From Shimwellia pseudoproteus (GTDB lineage: Bacteria > Pseudomonadota > Gammaproteobacteria > Enterobacterales > Enterobacteriaceae): a DNA stretch of 64,000 nucleotides. A model generated the notes under the pieces. The model saw nothing but the letters and a program-made list of their open reading frames with translations. It was not told the DNA's origin and did not search any database. The position numbers and the translations under genes were made by a program. How positions within the stretch are numbered: the first letter of the stretch is position 1; the number at the start of each line of letters is the position of its first letter. This document shows positions 7,904 to 17,413 of this stretch, piece by piece. Location of the stretch: the NCBI RefSeq assembly GCF_016415625.1, contig NZ_WBXP01000010.1, positions 1-64,000 on the forward strand, written 5' to 3'.

Positions 7904-10647
7904 GCGAGCGTACACCGGACCCACACGCGCCCATCGCTATTCTGGAGGGGGTAAGCCAGCATTTTGGCCACACCACTGCCCTGCGCGATATTTCACTACA
8001 GATCCCGTCGCGCTGCATGGTGGGGTTAATCGGCCCTGACGGTGTCGGTAAATCCAGCCTGCTGTCATTGATTTCCGGGGCCAGAGCCATTGAAAGCGGT
8101 AACGTGATGGTGTTGGGGGGCGATATGCGCGATGCGGAACATCGCCGTAACGTCTGCCCCAAAATCGCCTGGATGCCCCAGGGGCTGGGGAAAAACCTCT
8201 ACCACACCCTGTCGGTCTACGAGAATGTCGATTTCTTCGCCCGCCTGTTCGGCCACAATAAAGCCGAGCGCGAAGTCCGCATTAATGAACTGCTGCACAG
8301 CACCGGGCTGGCGCCGTTCCGGGATCGCCCGGCGGGGAAGCTCTCCGGCGGGATGAAGCAAAAACTCGGCTTATGCTGTGCGCTAATCCACGACCCCGAA
8401 CTGCTGATCCTCGATGAGCCCACCACCGGTGTTGATCCCCTCTCCCGGGCGCAGTTCTGGGACCTGATCGACAGTATCCGGGCCCGCCAGACCAACATGA
8501 GCGTCCTGGTGGCAACCGCCTATATGGAAGAGGCGGAACGCTTCGACTGGCTGGTGGCGATGAATGCCAGCGAGGTACTGGCCACCGGCAGTGCCGAACA
8601 GCTACGCACCCGCACCGGCAGCCAAACCCTCGAACAGGCTTTTATTGCCCTGCTGCCCGCCGAACAGCGGGACGCCCACCACCCGGTGGTTATCCCCCCC
8701 CGGGATGAACAACCGGACGACATCGCCATTGAAGCCCGGGGGCTGACCATGCGCTTCGGGGACTTTATCGCCGTCGATCACGTGAACTTCCGCATCCCCC
8801 GGGGGGAAATTTTTGGCTTCCTCGGCTCTAACGGTTGCGGTAAGTCCACCACCATGAAAATGCTCACCGGCCTGCTCCCCGCCAGTGAAGGCGAGGCCTG
8901 GCTATTTGGCCAGCCGGTAAACTCCGGGGATCTCGATACCCGCCGCCGGGTGGGCTATATGTCCCAGGCATTTTCGCTCTATAGCGAACTGACCGTGCGC
9001 CAGAACCTTGAGCTGCACGCCCGGCTATTTCAGATCCCCGAAGGGGAGATACCCGGCCGGGTGGCAGAAATGAGCCAGCGTTTTATGCTGGCCAGCGTCG
9101 AGGACAGCCTGCCAGATGCTCTGCCCCTCGGGATCCGCCAGCGGCTCTCCCTGGCGGTGGCGGTGATCCACCGCCCGGAAATGTTGATCCTTGATGAACC
9201 CACTTCCGGGGTCGATCCGGTGGCCAGGGACATGTTCTGGCAACTGATGGTCGATCTGTCGCGCCAGGATCGGGTGACGATTTTTATCTCCACCCACTTT
9301 ATGAATGAGGCGGAGCGCTGCGATCGGATCTCGCTGATGCACGCCGGTAAAGTGCTGGCCAGCGATACCCCGGCGAATCTGGTGGCCCAGCGCGGCAGTG
9401 ACACCCTCGAGGAGGCGTTTATTGCCTGGCTCCAGGAAGCCGCCGATACCCCGGCCCCCGACCCCGAGGCGCCGGTGATAACCCACCCTGAAAGTCATAC
9501 CCCGGCGGCCCCTCGCCAGTCATTCAGCCTGCGGCGCCTGTTCAGCTACAGCCGCCGGGAAACCCTGGAATTACGCCGGGACCCGGTGCGATCGACCCTC
9601 GCCCTGCTCGGCACGGTGATCCTGATGTTTATTATGGGCTACGGGATCAGCATGAATGTTGAGGATCTGCGCTTTGCGGTGCTCGATCGCGATCAAACCA
9701 TCAGCAGCCAGCGCTGGATCGAGAACCTCACCGGATCGCGCTATTTTATCGAGCAGCCGCCCATCACCAGTTATGACGAGCTGGATCGCCGGATGCGCGA
9801 CGGTGAGCTGGCGGTGGCCATTGAGATCCCGCCAAACTTTGGCCGGGACGTGGCCCGCGGCCGCCCGGTAGATATTGGCGTCTGGGTAGACGGCGCGATG
9901 CCCAGCCGGGCGGAAACCGTACGCGGCTACGTCCAGGCCATGCACCAGGGATGGCAACAGGAGATGCTGGCCCGCCATAAAGATCCGGTCAGCCGCAGTG
10001 CGTTACTCAATATTGAAACCCGCTACCGCTATAACCCGGATGTCAAAAGCCTGCCCGCGATTGTGCCGGCGGTGATCCCGCTGTTGTTGATGATGATCCC
10101 GTCGATGCTCAGCGCCCTGAGCGTGGTGCGGGAAAAAGAGCTGGGGTCAATCATTAACCTTTACGTGACCCCCACCACCCGCAGCGAATTTATGCTCGGC
10201 AAGCAGTTGCCCTATATTGCGCTGGGGATGTTTAACTTCCTGTTGCTCTGCGCCCTGTCGGTCTTTGTCTTCGGGGTGCCCCATAAAGGCAGCTTCCTGA
10301 CCCTGCTCCTGGCGGCGCTGGTGTATGTGACCATCGCCACCGGCATGGGGTTGCTTATCTCCACCTTTATGAAGAGCCAGATAGCGGCGGTATTTGGTAC
10401 CGCGATAATCACCCTGATCCCGGCGACCCAGTTCTCCGGCATGATTGATCCGGTCAGCTCACTGGAAGGGCCCGGGCGGTTTATCGGCCAGATCTACCCC
10501 ACCAGCCATTTCCTGACCATCACCCGGGGGACATTCTCAAAAGCGCTGGATCTTGGGGATCTGTGGCATTCGTTTATTCCGCTGCTGATAGCTATCCCGA
10601 TAGTGCTGGGGCTGAGCATCATGCTGCTGAAGAAACAGGAGGGGTAA
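7900..10647 (+). CDS. rbbA: RbbA-like ABC transporter: two ATPase domains fused to a permease
   Basis: A 915-residue protein colinear with E. coli RbbA (YhiH). The first ABC ATPase domain has its Walker A at GPDGVGKSS (about 45-53) and LSGGMKQ signature; the second has GSNGCGKST (about 310) and a degenerate signature (LPLGIRQ). The C-terminal third is an ABC-2 type permease with about six membrane segments. E. coli RbbA has been reported to associate with ribosomes and stimulate ATPase-linked steps of translation, yet the fused permease and the yhiI/yhhJ neighbours point to export. The stop overlaps the yhhJ start (TAATG). Confidence 0.92.
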   Translation: MSERTPDPHAPIAILEGVSQHFGHTTALRDISLQIPSRCMVGLIGPDGVGKSSLLSLISGARAIESGNVMVLGGDMRDAEHRRNVCPKIAWMPQGLGKNLYHTLSVYENVDFFARLFGHNKAEREVRINELLHSTGLAPFRDRPAGKLSGGMKQKLGLCCALIHDPELLILDEPTTGVDPLSRAQFWDLIDSIRARQTNMSVLVATAYMEEAERFDWLVAMNASEVLATGSAEQLRTRTGSQTLEQAFIALLPAEQRDAHHPVVIPPRDEQPDDIAIEARGLTMRFGDFIAVDHVNFRIPRGEIFGFLGSNGCGKSTTMKMLTGLLPASEGEAWLFGQPVNSGDLDTRRRVGYMSQAFSLYSELTVRQNLELHARLFQIPEGEIPGRVAEMSQRFMLASVEDSLPDALPLGIRQRLSLAVAVIHRPEMLILDEPTSGVDPVARDMFWQLMVDLSRQDRVTIFISTHFMNEAERCDRISLMHAGKVLASDTPANLVAQRGSDTLEEAFIAWLQEAADTPAPDPEAPVITHPESHTPAAPRQSFSLRRLFSYSRRETLELRRDPVRSTLALLGTVILMFIMGYGISMNVEDLRFAVLDRDQTISSQRWIENLTGSRYFIEQPPITSYDELDRRMRDGELAVAIEIPPNFGRDVARGRPVDIGVWVDGAMPSRAETVRGYVQAMHQGWQQEMLARHKDPVSRSALLNIETRYRYNPDVKSLPAIVPAVIPLLLMMIPSMLSALSVVREKELGSIINLYVTPTTRSEFMLGKQLPYIALGMFNFLLLCALSVFVFGVPHKGSFLTLLLAALVYVTIATGMGLLISTFMKSQIAAVFGTAIITLIPATQFSGMIDPVSSLEGPGRFIGQIYPTSHFLTITRGTFSKALDLGDLWHSFIPLLIAIPIVLGLSIMLLKKQEG

Positions 10648-11770
10648 TGCGCACACTGAGTAATATTTATAATCTGGGCATCAAAGAGCTGCGCAGCCTG
10701 TTGTGTGACAAAGGGATGCTGGTGCTCATCGCGTTTAGTTTTACCTTCTCGGTCTATTCATCGGCAACGGCCATGCCCGGCACCCTGCATTTGGCGCCGA
10801 TCGCCGTGGCCGATCTCGACCAGTCCCAGCTCTCTACGCGGATCATTAACGCCTTCTTTCGCCCGTGGTTTTTACCCCCGGCGCTGATTACCGCCGATGA
10901 AATGGACGCCGGGCTGGATGCCGGGGACTATACCTTTGCGGTGAATATCCCGCCGAATTTTCAGCGCGATGTACTGGCCGGTCGCCAGCCGGAAATCCAG
11001 GTAAATGTCGACGCCACCCGCATGAGCCAGGCATTTACCGGCAACGGTTATATTCAGAACATTATCACCGGGGAGGTGAACAGTTTTATTCAGCGTTACC
11101 AGAGCAGCGGAGCGTCACCGGTGGATCTGGCGGTGCGGATGCGCTTTAACCCCAATCTGGAACAAAAGTGGTTTGGTGGGGTGATGGCAATCATCAATAA
11201 CATCACCATGCTGGCCATTGTGTTAACCGGCTCCGCACTGATCCGCGAGCGGGAACACGGCACCGTGGAGCATCTGCTGGTGATGCCGATTACCCCGTTT
11301 GAGATAATGCTGGCCAAGATCTGGTCGATGGGACTCGTGGTGCTGGTGGTGTCAGGCTTGTCGCTGGTGTTTATGGTGCAGGGGGTATTACAGGTGCCGA
11401 TAGAAGGCTCGGTGCCGCTGTTTATGGTGGGGGTTGCCCTGAGTCTGTTTGCCACGACCTCAATTGGCATTTTTATGGGCACTATCGCCCGCTCGATGCC
11501 ACAACTGGGGTTACTGATGATCCTGGTGCTGTTGCCGCTGCAAATGCTGTCCGGTGGTTCCACCCCCGGGAGAGTATGCCGCAACTGGTTCAGGATATTA
11601 TGCTGACCATGCCGACAACGCATTTTGTTAGCCTGGCGCAGGCTATTCTCTACCGGGGCGCGAATTTCGCCATTGTCTGGCCGCAGTTTGTCACCCTGCT
11701 GGTGATTGGCGCGGTGTTTTTTGCCATTGCGCTGCTGCGTTTTCGTAAAACCATCGGCACCATGGCGTAA
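10647..11770 (+). pseudogene. yhhJ: YhhJ-like ABC-2 permease, interrupted by a single-base frameshift
   Basis: The frame starting at 10647 (MRTLSNIY) matches E. coli YhhJ until GGSTP near residue 307, then shifts to an unrelated 12-residue tail ending at 11606. The expected C terminus continues in another frame from about 11569 to 11770, ending in RKTIGTMA exactly as in YhhJ. Adding one C to the C5 run at 11563-11567 restores a 374-residue protein. The loss removes the last membrane segment. Either the gene is recently inactivated, or this is a homopolymer sequencing error. The partner genes yhiI and rbbA look intact. Confidence 0.85.
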
Positions 11771-11796
11771 CACCGGCGGCGGCATCACCACAGACG

Positions 11797-11889
11797 TCAG
11801 GCCGTGGCGTAGCCACCGGCAATAAACCAGGTAATAAAACCGACAGCAACGAAAAATATCGCCACCGGGAACAGAATGCCAATCCGCAT
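11797..11889 (-). CDS. yoaK: YoaK-like 30-residue membrane peptide
   Basis: A 30-residue single-span hydrophobic peptide beginning MRIGILFPV and ending GGYATA. It matches, from memory, E. coli YoaK (about 32 residues, beginning MRIGI and ending GGYAAPGA). AAGGTG lies six bases before the ATG. One transmembrane helix covers about residues 4-24. E. coli YoaK is one of the experimentally detected small inner-membrane proteins without a firmly known role. Its E. coli partner YoaJ is not seen upstream here; instead a hairpin and the end of an esterase gene precede it. Confidence 0.75.
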   Translation of the reverse strand: MRIGILFPVAIFFVAVGFITWFIAGGYATA

Positions 11890-11912
11890 ATTTTTCACCT
11901 TATCAGAAGAGG

Positions 11913-11946
11913 TACGCCCCGGTGAGCCATCACCGTCCGGGGCGTA
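11913..11946. terminator. Hairpin between esterase gene and yoaK-like gene
   Basis: A perfect 10-bp inverted repeat (TACGCCCCGG with CCGGGGCGTA) and a 14-base loop separate the minus-strand esterase from the downstream small gene. No T-run follows, so it may be a weak terminator or an mRNA-stabilising structure. Confidence 0.5.
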
Positions 11947-11998
11947 TATTACCGTGCCGATCGCGCTTTACCAGCGAAAATAGCGCTGAACCGTTTCG

Positions 11999-12934
11999 TT
12001 ATTGGTTAACGATAGCGGTGCCCGGGGTCGGTAACGGCGCCGGGGATGGCGTGAGCGGCACGACCCCGGCAACATCCAGCATCGCCCCCTCGGCGGAGGT
12101 CGGGAACATCGTCCCGTGGGACAACCCCGGGTAATTAATCAGCGTGAAGGTTTTCCCCGCCTCCCTGAGCTGGCTAACAATTTGCGCGGTGGTACGCCAG
12201 CGAACCCCTACCGGGATCCCCCGGCCCCTTTGGACTTCGGCGCCTTCCATCAGAAACAGCCGGGCGGACGGATCCGCAGCCGGCTGCTGGCGTAGCTGAT
12301 CAACCTGGCGAAAGTTCCCCTGCCAAAATGACGGGCTGGCGCTGTAGTAACGGGTAAAACACTTACTGTGCAGCCAGGCATCCAGCACCAGCAGCCCACC
12401 ATAGGAATGGCCCCAGATCCCGCGCCGCGCCGGGTTAACCACAATCCCCTGCTCCGCCCCGGGAATAATACTATCCCTGAGCAGGGCCAGAAACTCACGG
12501 CTGCCGCCGTAGACCCTATCGCGCTGCTCACCGGGGGTGTCAATACTGCCCGGCGGGGTGTAATCGTAGCTGCGCCCTTTTCTATCGAACGGCAGGTTAC
12601 CCCGGTAGCCCACGGCGACAATCACCGGCGGGGTCCCCTGGCTCAGGCGGCCTAATAGTGGGTCATCCAGGTGGCTCATCACGGCATTGCCGTCCAGCAG
12701 GTACAGCACCGGATAGCCACCGGGCACCGCTTTACGCGGGGTACCAATCCACACCTGATAATGACGCTTGCCGTCTGCTGAGCTGAATTGCCGGGTAGTA
12801 AAGTGATACCAGGCCGAGCCGGTATCGGCAATATTCTTCCCCAGCGGGGTCATATCAGGCCGGGCGCTGGCGGGGGCAATGGAGAATATGGCGGGAACAA
12901 GACATAGCATAAGCAGGCAAATAAGGTAACGCAT
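11999..12934 (-). CDS. IroE/BesA-like exported esterase
   Basis: A 311-residue protein with an N-terminal signal or anchor (hydrophobic residues 3-20, ASA-type cleavage region near 24). The alpha/beta-hydrolase fold of the esterase-D/putative-esterase family is shown by VLYLLDGN (about 76-83) and the nucleophile elbow GHSYGG with Ser177. GHSYGG and the periplasmic location resemble IroE, which linearises catecholate siderophores, and other Fes/BesA-family enzymes. There are no siderophore genes adjacent, so the substrate could equally be another ester. The C-terminal end is proline-rich. Transcription is from the minus strand, 148 bases after the MarR gene. Confidence 0.75.
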   Translation of the reverse strand: MRYLICLLMLCLVPAIFSIAPASARPDMTPLGKNIADTGSAWYHFTTRQFSSADGKRHYQVWIGTPRKAVPGGYPVLYLLDGNAVMSHLDDPLLGRLSQGTPPVIVAVGYRGNLPFDRKGRSYDYTPPGSIDTPGEQRDRVYGGSREFLALLRDSIIPGAEQGIVVNPARRGIWGHSYGGLLVLDAWLHSKCFTRYYSASPSFWQGNFRQVDQLRQQPAADPSARLFLMEGAEVQRGRGIPVGVRWRTTAQIVSQLREAGKTFTLINYPGLSHGTMFPTSAEGAMLDVAGVVPLTPSPAPLPTPGTAIVNQ

Positions 12935-13082
12935 GGTGGCTGGGCTTCCTGTGGTCCAGAAAATAAATGAGACGCATTTTCATATTTGCCCAGATGGTAA
13001 TATAGCCAGCCGCCGCGGACTACTGGTTTTTACGCCCTGGCGCCCTCAATATCGGCAGCTATCGCCGCCTTAATAACCAGCG

Positions 13083-13526
13083 CTAATGCGCACTGTAGCG
13101 CTGGATCAGCGCCCGCAGCGTGCGCTTCAGTAACTGGCTGCGCGCCTCTCCCAGCTGTGCCAGGACACTGGCCTCAAAGCGCGCCGCCTCGGTATTTAAT
13201 GCCTGAACCAGTTGCTGGCCGGCGGCGGTAATCACCACCCGGCTTAAACGACGATCGCCGCCGCAGTCGTTACAGCGCGCCACCTGGTGCTGCTTTTCCA
13301 GCCGGTGCAATAGCCGGGTAATGGTGGGCTGCTTACTGACGGTTTTCAGGGCCAGCTCGCTCACGCTGGTGGGGCCGTTGGCCTCCAGCACCGACAGCAC
13401 CCGCCACTCCAGTACCGACAGCCCCCGGGATTCCACCTCAGCGTGGAACTCCGATGAGACCACCAGCCACGCCTGCCCTAACAGGGCAGGTAAATAGCCA
13501 TTAATAAACGCCGGAGAGTCTGCCAT
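13083..13526 (-). CDS. MarR family regulator at the end of the catabolic operon
   Basis: A 147-residue MarR protein with the winged helix-turn-helix at about residues 45-95 (TSVSELALKTVSKQPTITRLL followed by the wing region with DRR). It lies 51 bases downstream of the maleate-isomerase-like gene and reads in the same direction, so it may be co-transcribed with the pathway and provide feedback control. MarR proteins commonly sense aromatic acids or their CoA esters. A palindromic motif shared by two promoter regions of the operon (25484-25501 and 23885-23900) is a candidate site for it or for the AraC protein. Confidence 0.85.
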   Translation of the reverse strand: MADSPAFINGYLPALLGQAWLVVSSEFHAEVESRGLSVLEWRVLSVLEANGPTSVSELALKTVSKQPTITRLLHRLEKQHQVARCNDCGGDRRLSRVVITAAGQQLVQALNTEAARFEASVLAQLGEARSQLLKRTLRALIQRYSAH

Positions 13527-13577
13527 CGACGTATCCTGTGCTGATTGTCTGTATTGTGCCCGGTAATATCCCTGTAC

Positions 13578-14333
13578 TCAGTAGCGGCCGGACAGTAATG
13601 ACCCAAAGCCCGGCACCCGGGTATCGAGCCGCAGCCGGTTGAGCATCATCCAGGTGGTGGCCACCGACGACGAGATAACCGGCAGCCCGATGCGATCTTC
13701 AATCAACTGGATAGATCCCAGGGACGGCATCTGCACACAGGCAGAGGCCACTACCACGTCGACATTGGTGTTCAGTTTTTTGGTGATCTCCACCGGCGCT
13801 AGCGGATCCCGGCGGCCCACCGCCAGGTTATCCGGGATCTCCAGCGAGATGCTGTCCACCACTTCAATCCCTTCGTTTTCAATATAATCGATAACCAGCT
13901 GGGTGAGCGGCTTCATATAGGGGGTCAGCAGGGATACCCGCTTTGCCCCCAGGGCCTGTAAGCCCTCCACCAGCGCCCCGGCGCTGGTGATAACCGGGGC
14001 GGGATGGCCATTCTCCAGGGTACGGGCATGCAGCCGCTCTTCCGATACCCGGTGGTAGCCTTTGCCCATGCTCATGATAGCCACCAGGCAAGCATAGCCC
14101 AGCACATCCACTGCCGCATCGGACAGCTCCAGGGCACAGCGGTCGCTGTCGGCATCCATGGCGGACAGCTCCTCTTTGGTGACCTGCTTCATCCGCATCC
14201 GGCTGGAATGAAAGCTAAAACGCTCTGGAGCAATGGCCTCTCTGGCACGCAGGATAGCCGGGATCTCGGTCTCCATGGTGGTATTAGACGACGGCACAAT
14301 TTGCCCGATGCGAAAGGTACGTGAACGCTGCAT
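13578..14333 (-). CDS. Maleate cis-trans isomerase-like Asp/Glu racemase superfamily protein
   Basis: A 251-residue protein of the Asp/Glu racemase fold in the maleate isomerase/arylmalonate decarboxylase branch. The two catalytic cysteine positions of maleate isomerase are both present: Cys82 in GYACLVA and Cys199 in ASACVQMPS. The N-terminal motif IGQIVPSSNTTME is typical of the branch. Maleate isomerase converts maleate to fumarate. Next to a gentisate-dioxygenase-like cupin and an FAH-type hydrolase, it would finish ring degradation without a glutathione-dependent maleylpyruvate isomerase, none of which is seen. The start overlaps the nitrilase stop (TAATG). Confidence 0.8.
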   Translation of the reverse strand: MQRSRTFRIGQIVPSSNTTMETEIPAILRAREAIAPERFSFHSSRMRMKQVTKEELSAMDADSDRCALELSDAAVDVLGYACLVAIMSMGKGYHRVSEERLHARTLENGHPAPVITSAGALVEGLQALGAKRVSLLTPYMKPLTQLVIDYIENEGIEVVDSISLEIPDNLAVGRRDPLAPVEITKKLNTNVDVVVASACVQMPSLGSIQLIEDRIGLPVISSSVATTWMMLNRLRLDTRVPGFGSLLSGRY

Positions 14334-15361
14334 TATAATTGCTCCTCGAACGGGTCTGCCGTCTCATTTAACGCCGTGATATCCGCCGCGCTGTCCGGGG
14401 TATCGCTAAAAGTCACCGGGTTGATGGCGCGCCGGTTCACCTGCAAATCAAAGATATCGAAACGGTTGTAGTGGCCGGTAATGTCGTGCATCTGGCGCGG
14501 CTGAATACAGCGGTTAAGATCTATCTCCCCGTAGACAATGCCTTCGCGGTCGATCAGCGGCTCTCCCACCACCCGGCCATCCGGGCCGATAATCCCGGAA
14601 AACGCGCTATTGGGGCGGGCCAGCAGCGCCCGGGCTTCCGGGTGGCTATCGGCTATTGCCGCAATAATCTCCTCGCTGATGGTAGAGCACGCCACCACGG
14701 TAAATACCTTACCCTCAAAGCAGTGGGCCGATGCCCGCAGGCGGATCGCCTCCGCCATGTCGTAATCTTTCGGGGCCACCGGCAGCGAAATATAACTCGC
14801 CACGTGGACCAGCTCCCCCTGGGCCAGCAGCGCGAAACGCGCCAGGGTATTGGTATTCTCACCACAGGCCAGTGATCCCAGCGGGCCAATGCTGGTGTTA
14901 TGCACCCGCAGGGAAGAGGCATCCCCGTTGGCCCAGGTCAGTTTTTCGGCCCAGGTGGGCACCAGTTTGCGGTGCCGGCCAATGATCTTGCCTTCATCGT
15001 TGATGGTCACCAGGGTGTTATACAGGGTGGCAATGCTCTGCGGGTGGCGCTCATTGACCCCGATAACCACATTCACCCGGTGGCGGGCGGCGGCCTGGGC
15101 TATTTTGCGAATTTCCGGCCCCGGAACTTCAATGGCGCTGCGGCACAGCTTTTCAAACCACGGGCTGCCTTCCACCGGGTTCATTACCCAGCTCCAGTAG
15201 GGGTAACCGGCGATAAACACCTCCGGGAAGGCCACCAGCCGCGCCCCGTTACCGGCCGCATCGCCAATCAGGCGGCAGGCTTTATCCACGGTGGCATCGG
15301 TATCAAGGAACACCGGGGCGGCCTGCACCGCCGCTGCGGTAAACGTCGCTAATTCCAGCAT
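14333..15361 (-). CDS. Nitrilase superfamily carbon-nitrogen hydrolase
   Basis: A 342-residue member of the nitrilase branch with the full catalytic triad: Glu47 (FPEVFIAG), Lys132 (HRKLVPTW) and Cys166 (LACGENTN). The start at 15361 has AAGGAG nine bases upstream; the longer open frame upstream overlaps the next gene and is rejected. By family it hydrolyses a nitrile or amide to an acid and ammonia. Its position between the FAH-type hydrolase and the maleate-isomerase-like gene suggests that it may act as a maleamate amidohydrolase, which is an inference; aryl nitriles such as indole-3-acetonitrile are the alternative. Confidence 0.85.
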   Translation of the reverse strand: MLELATFTAAAVQAAPVFLDTDATVDKACRLIGDAAGNGARLVAFPEVFIAGYPYWSWVMNPVEGSPWFEKLCRSAIEVPGPEIRKIAQAAARHRVNVVIGVNERHPQSIATLYNTLVTINDEGKIIGRHRKLVPTWAEKLTWANGDASSLRVHNTSIGPLGSLACGENTNTLARFALLAQGELVHVASYISLPVAPKDYDMAEAIRLRASAHCFEGKVFTVVACSTISEEIIAAIADSHPEARALLARPNSAFSGIIGPDGRVVGEPLIDREGIVYGEIDLNRCIQPRQMHDITGHYNRFDIFDLQVNRRAINPVTFSDTPDSAADITALNETADPFEEQL

Positions 15362-15371
15362 GTTGCGCTCC

Positions 15372-16283
15372 TTATACCGCCACAACCGGGTGGCGTAAGC
15401 TGCCGATGCACTCAACATCGGCATCAATAATATCCCCCGGCCAGACCCACTCCTGGGGGGAGCGCCCGGCCCCGACCCCTTCCGGGGTGCCGGTGGCAAT
15501 AATATCCCCCGGTTCGAGGGTGATCCCTTTACTGATGTCGGCAATCAGCGTCGGGATATTGAACAGCATGTGGCGGGTATTGGAGCTCTGCTTGGTGACC
15601 CCGTTCACCCGCAGGCTAAGGTTCAGGTTATGGGGATCGGCGATTTCGTCGGCGGTCACAATACAGGGGCCGAACGGGGCGTAGGTATCCTGGCCTTTCG
15701 AGTAGATCCACTGCCCGGCGCGGCGGCAGTCCCGGGCGCTCATGTCGATAATCACGCTGTAGCCAAACACATAGTTCAGCGCCTGTGCTTCGGTTACCCG
15801 TTTCGCCCGGGTGCCGATAATCACCGCCAGTTCGACTTCCCAGTCCAGTTGCTGGGTAATGGCGCCGTTATGTTCAATGGCGTCATCCGGGCCTATCACC
15901 GAGGTTGGCGGCTTGGAGAAGATAACCGGCTCTTTAGGCAGGTCTTTGGCGGTGTCCAGGGTTCTGCTGGACTCCGCCACGTGTTCAACGTAGTTGAGGC
16001 CGATACCAAAAATATTTTTCCGCGGCCGGGGAATGGGGGCCAGCACCTTGACGTTGACCAGCGGCTGGGCACAGCCCACCGGCCAGTTACCTTCATAAGA
16101 CTGTAACAGGGCACTGCCTGCGGTAACCGCCAGCGGGCCGAGATCGATAAAATCCAGCATATTGTCCGGCAGCGTGCTGCCGTGATGCTCAGCCAGCGCC
16201 GCCAGATCGACCACATAATCCCCCACCACGGCCCCCAGACGGCCAGCCCCGGTCACTTCATTACGGTAAGTAATTAAACGCAT
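15372..16283 (-). CDS. FAH family acylpyruvate hydrolase
   Basis: A 303-residue fumarylacetoacetate-hydrolase family enzyme. The metal ligands are Glu149 and Glu151 (DWEVELA) and Asp180 (IIDMSARD), with the active-site segment NYVEHVAE before them. These enzymes cut a C-C bond in acylpyruvates such as maleylpyruvate or fumarylpyruvate. Downstream of a gentisate-type ring-cleavage enzyme and upstream of a maleate-isomerase-like protein, direct hydrolysis of the unisomerised ring-cleavage product to pyruvate plus a maleyl compound is the simplest role. The start shares bases with the dioxygenase stop (TAATG). Confidence 0.85.
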   Translation of the reverse strand: MRLITYRNEVTGAGRLGAVVGDYVVDLAALAEHHGSTLPDNMLDFIDLGPLAVTAGSALLQSYEGNWPVGCAQPLVNVKVLAPIPRPRKNIFGIGLNYVEHVAESSRTLDTAKDLPKEPVIFSKPPTSVIGPDDAIEHNGAITQQLDWEVELAVIIGTRAKRVTEAQALNYVFGYSVIIDMSARDCRRAGQWIYSKGQDTYAPFGPCIVTADEIADPHNLNLSLRVNGVTKQSSNTRHMLFNIPTLIADISKGITLEPGDIIATGTPEGVGAGRSPQEWVWPGDIIDADVECIGSLRHPVVAV

Positions 16284-17413
16284 TATGCTTTCCCCTCGGA
16301 TAAAATAACTTGATGGCCGCCGTTCTCCAGCAGCGCGTCTTCGTAATACAGGCTCAGTGACTGCATCACCGGCAGATCGTTAAAACAGAACAGGCAGGCA
16401 TCATCATGCTGAGACAGGTTGACGTGTTCGTGGAACGCCCAGGACGGCACACAGAAAATGTCCCGCTCCCGCCAGTCAAAACGCTGGCCGTCAATAACCG
16501 AATACCCTTCCCCTTTGGCCACCTGATAAATAAAGCTGCCGGTGTGGCGGTGGGCCTTCCCCACAAACCCCGGGCGCAGGCGCTGCATACTGGCGCCAAT
16601 GGTGGGCATTACGTGGCCGCCGGTAACCGGGTTGGTGTAGTGCATCAGCAGGTCATCATAGGGGGTGCCTTCACAGGCCTGGGCGGCCCGGCACAGCGCC
16701 TCATAAGTTGGCCCCCACTGATATTTAAACAGCGGTGAATAGGGTTTATCCCAGCCCACATGATGAGGGCGCAGGGCCGCGGCCCCCCATAGCGCCACGC
16801 TGTCATCCACCGGGGCGGTTACCGGCTGGCGTAAATCCGGGTGTACTTTATAGAACCCGGCCTCCAGCGCATTCACCAGCGGAATATCCAGCCCGTCCTG
16901 CCAGATACAGGTCGCGCCGTCAGCCTCGACACCGTGTTCATGCCAGGTGCCGTTTGGGGTCAGGACAAAGTCGTTCGCCTCAAGGGGCATTTTGTGGCCA
17001 TCAACGATGGTGTACGCCCCCCGGCCCTCCATAATAAAGCGCAGTGCCGAGGCCGAATGCGCATGGGCAGAGGCTGCCTCCCCGGGGTGCATCACCTGTA
17101 AACCGGAATAGAGCCAGCCCACCGCTGCCGCCACCTCCTGGCGCCCGGGGTTATTAAGGTAAATCACCCGCCGCCCGGCTTTCTCCGGGGTCACTAACGC
17201 CACGGAGCGCAGTACATGTTCACGCAGCTCCCGGTAGCGCCACAGCACCGGCACAGAGGCAGATTTAGGCTGCCAGGGTTCGATTTTGTTGGCCACGGTC
17301 CACAGCGCCCCGGTATTCAGGGCCGTAAGTTGCTGGTAATAGGCCACCAGTTCCGGGGTATCCGCCACGTCTGCGCGCCCGGCAATATCTTCCCGATAGT
17401 TATCATGTTTCAT
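16283..17413 (-). CDS. Gentisate 1,2-dioxygenase-like bicupin
   Basis: A 376-residue bicupin with the length of gentisate 1,2-dioxygenases. The N-terminal cupin contains the iron-binding pattern His117-x-His119 and His158 (HAHSAS, TWHEH); a second cupin near residues 285-345 ([20 protein letters not shown]) is also present. The start at 17413 is set by AGGGGAG upstream and by the ATGA overlap with the monooxygenase stop. The enzyme would cleave gentisate, or 5-hydroxyanthranilate, between the carboxyl carbon and the ortho-substituted carbon. The gene context with a CoA-ester monooxygenase and thioesterase supports either substrate. Confidence 0.85.
   Translation of the reverse strand: MKHDNYREDIAGRADVADTPELVAYYQQLTALNTGALWTVANKIEPWQPKSASVPVLWRYRELREHVLRSVALVTPEKAGRRVIYLNNPGRQEVAAAVGWLYSGLQVMHPGEAASAHAHSASALRFIMEGRGAYTIVDGHKMPLEANDFVLTPNGTWHEHGVEADGATCIWQDGLDIPLVNALEAGFYKVHPDLRQPVTAPVDDSVALWGAAALRPHHVGWDKPYSPLFKYQWGPTYEALCRAAQACEGTPYDDLLMHYTNPVTGGHVMPTIGASMQRLRPGFVGKAHRHTGSFIYQVAKGEGYSVIDGQRFDWRERDIFCVPSWAFHEHVNLSQHDDACLFCFNDLPVMQSLSLYYEDALLENGGHQVILSEGKA

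Noticed and set aside
15362-15544. N-terminal extension of the nitrilase
   Set aside because: It would overlap the FAH-type gene and lacks a ribosome site; AAGGAG before the ATG at 15361 and alignment to the family support the shorter form.
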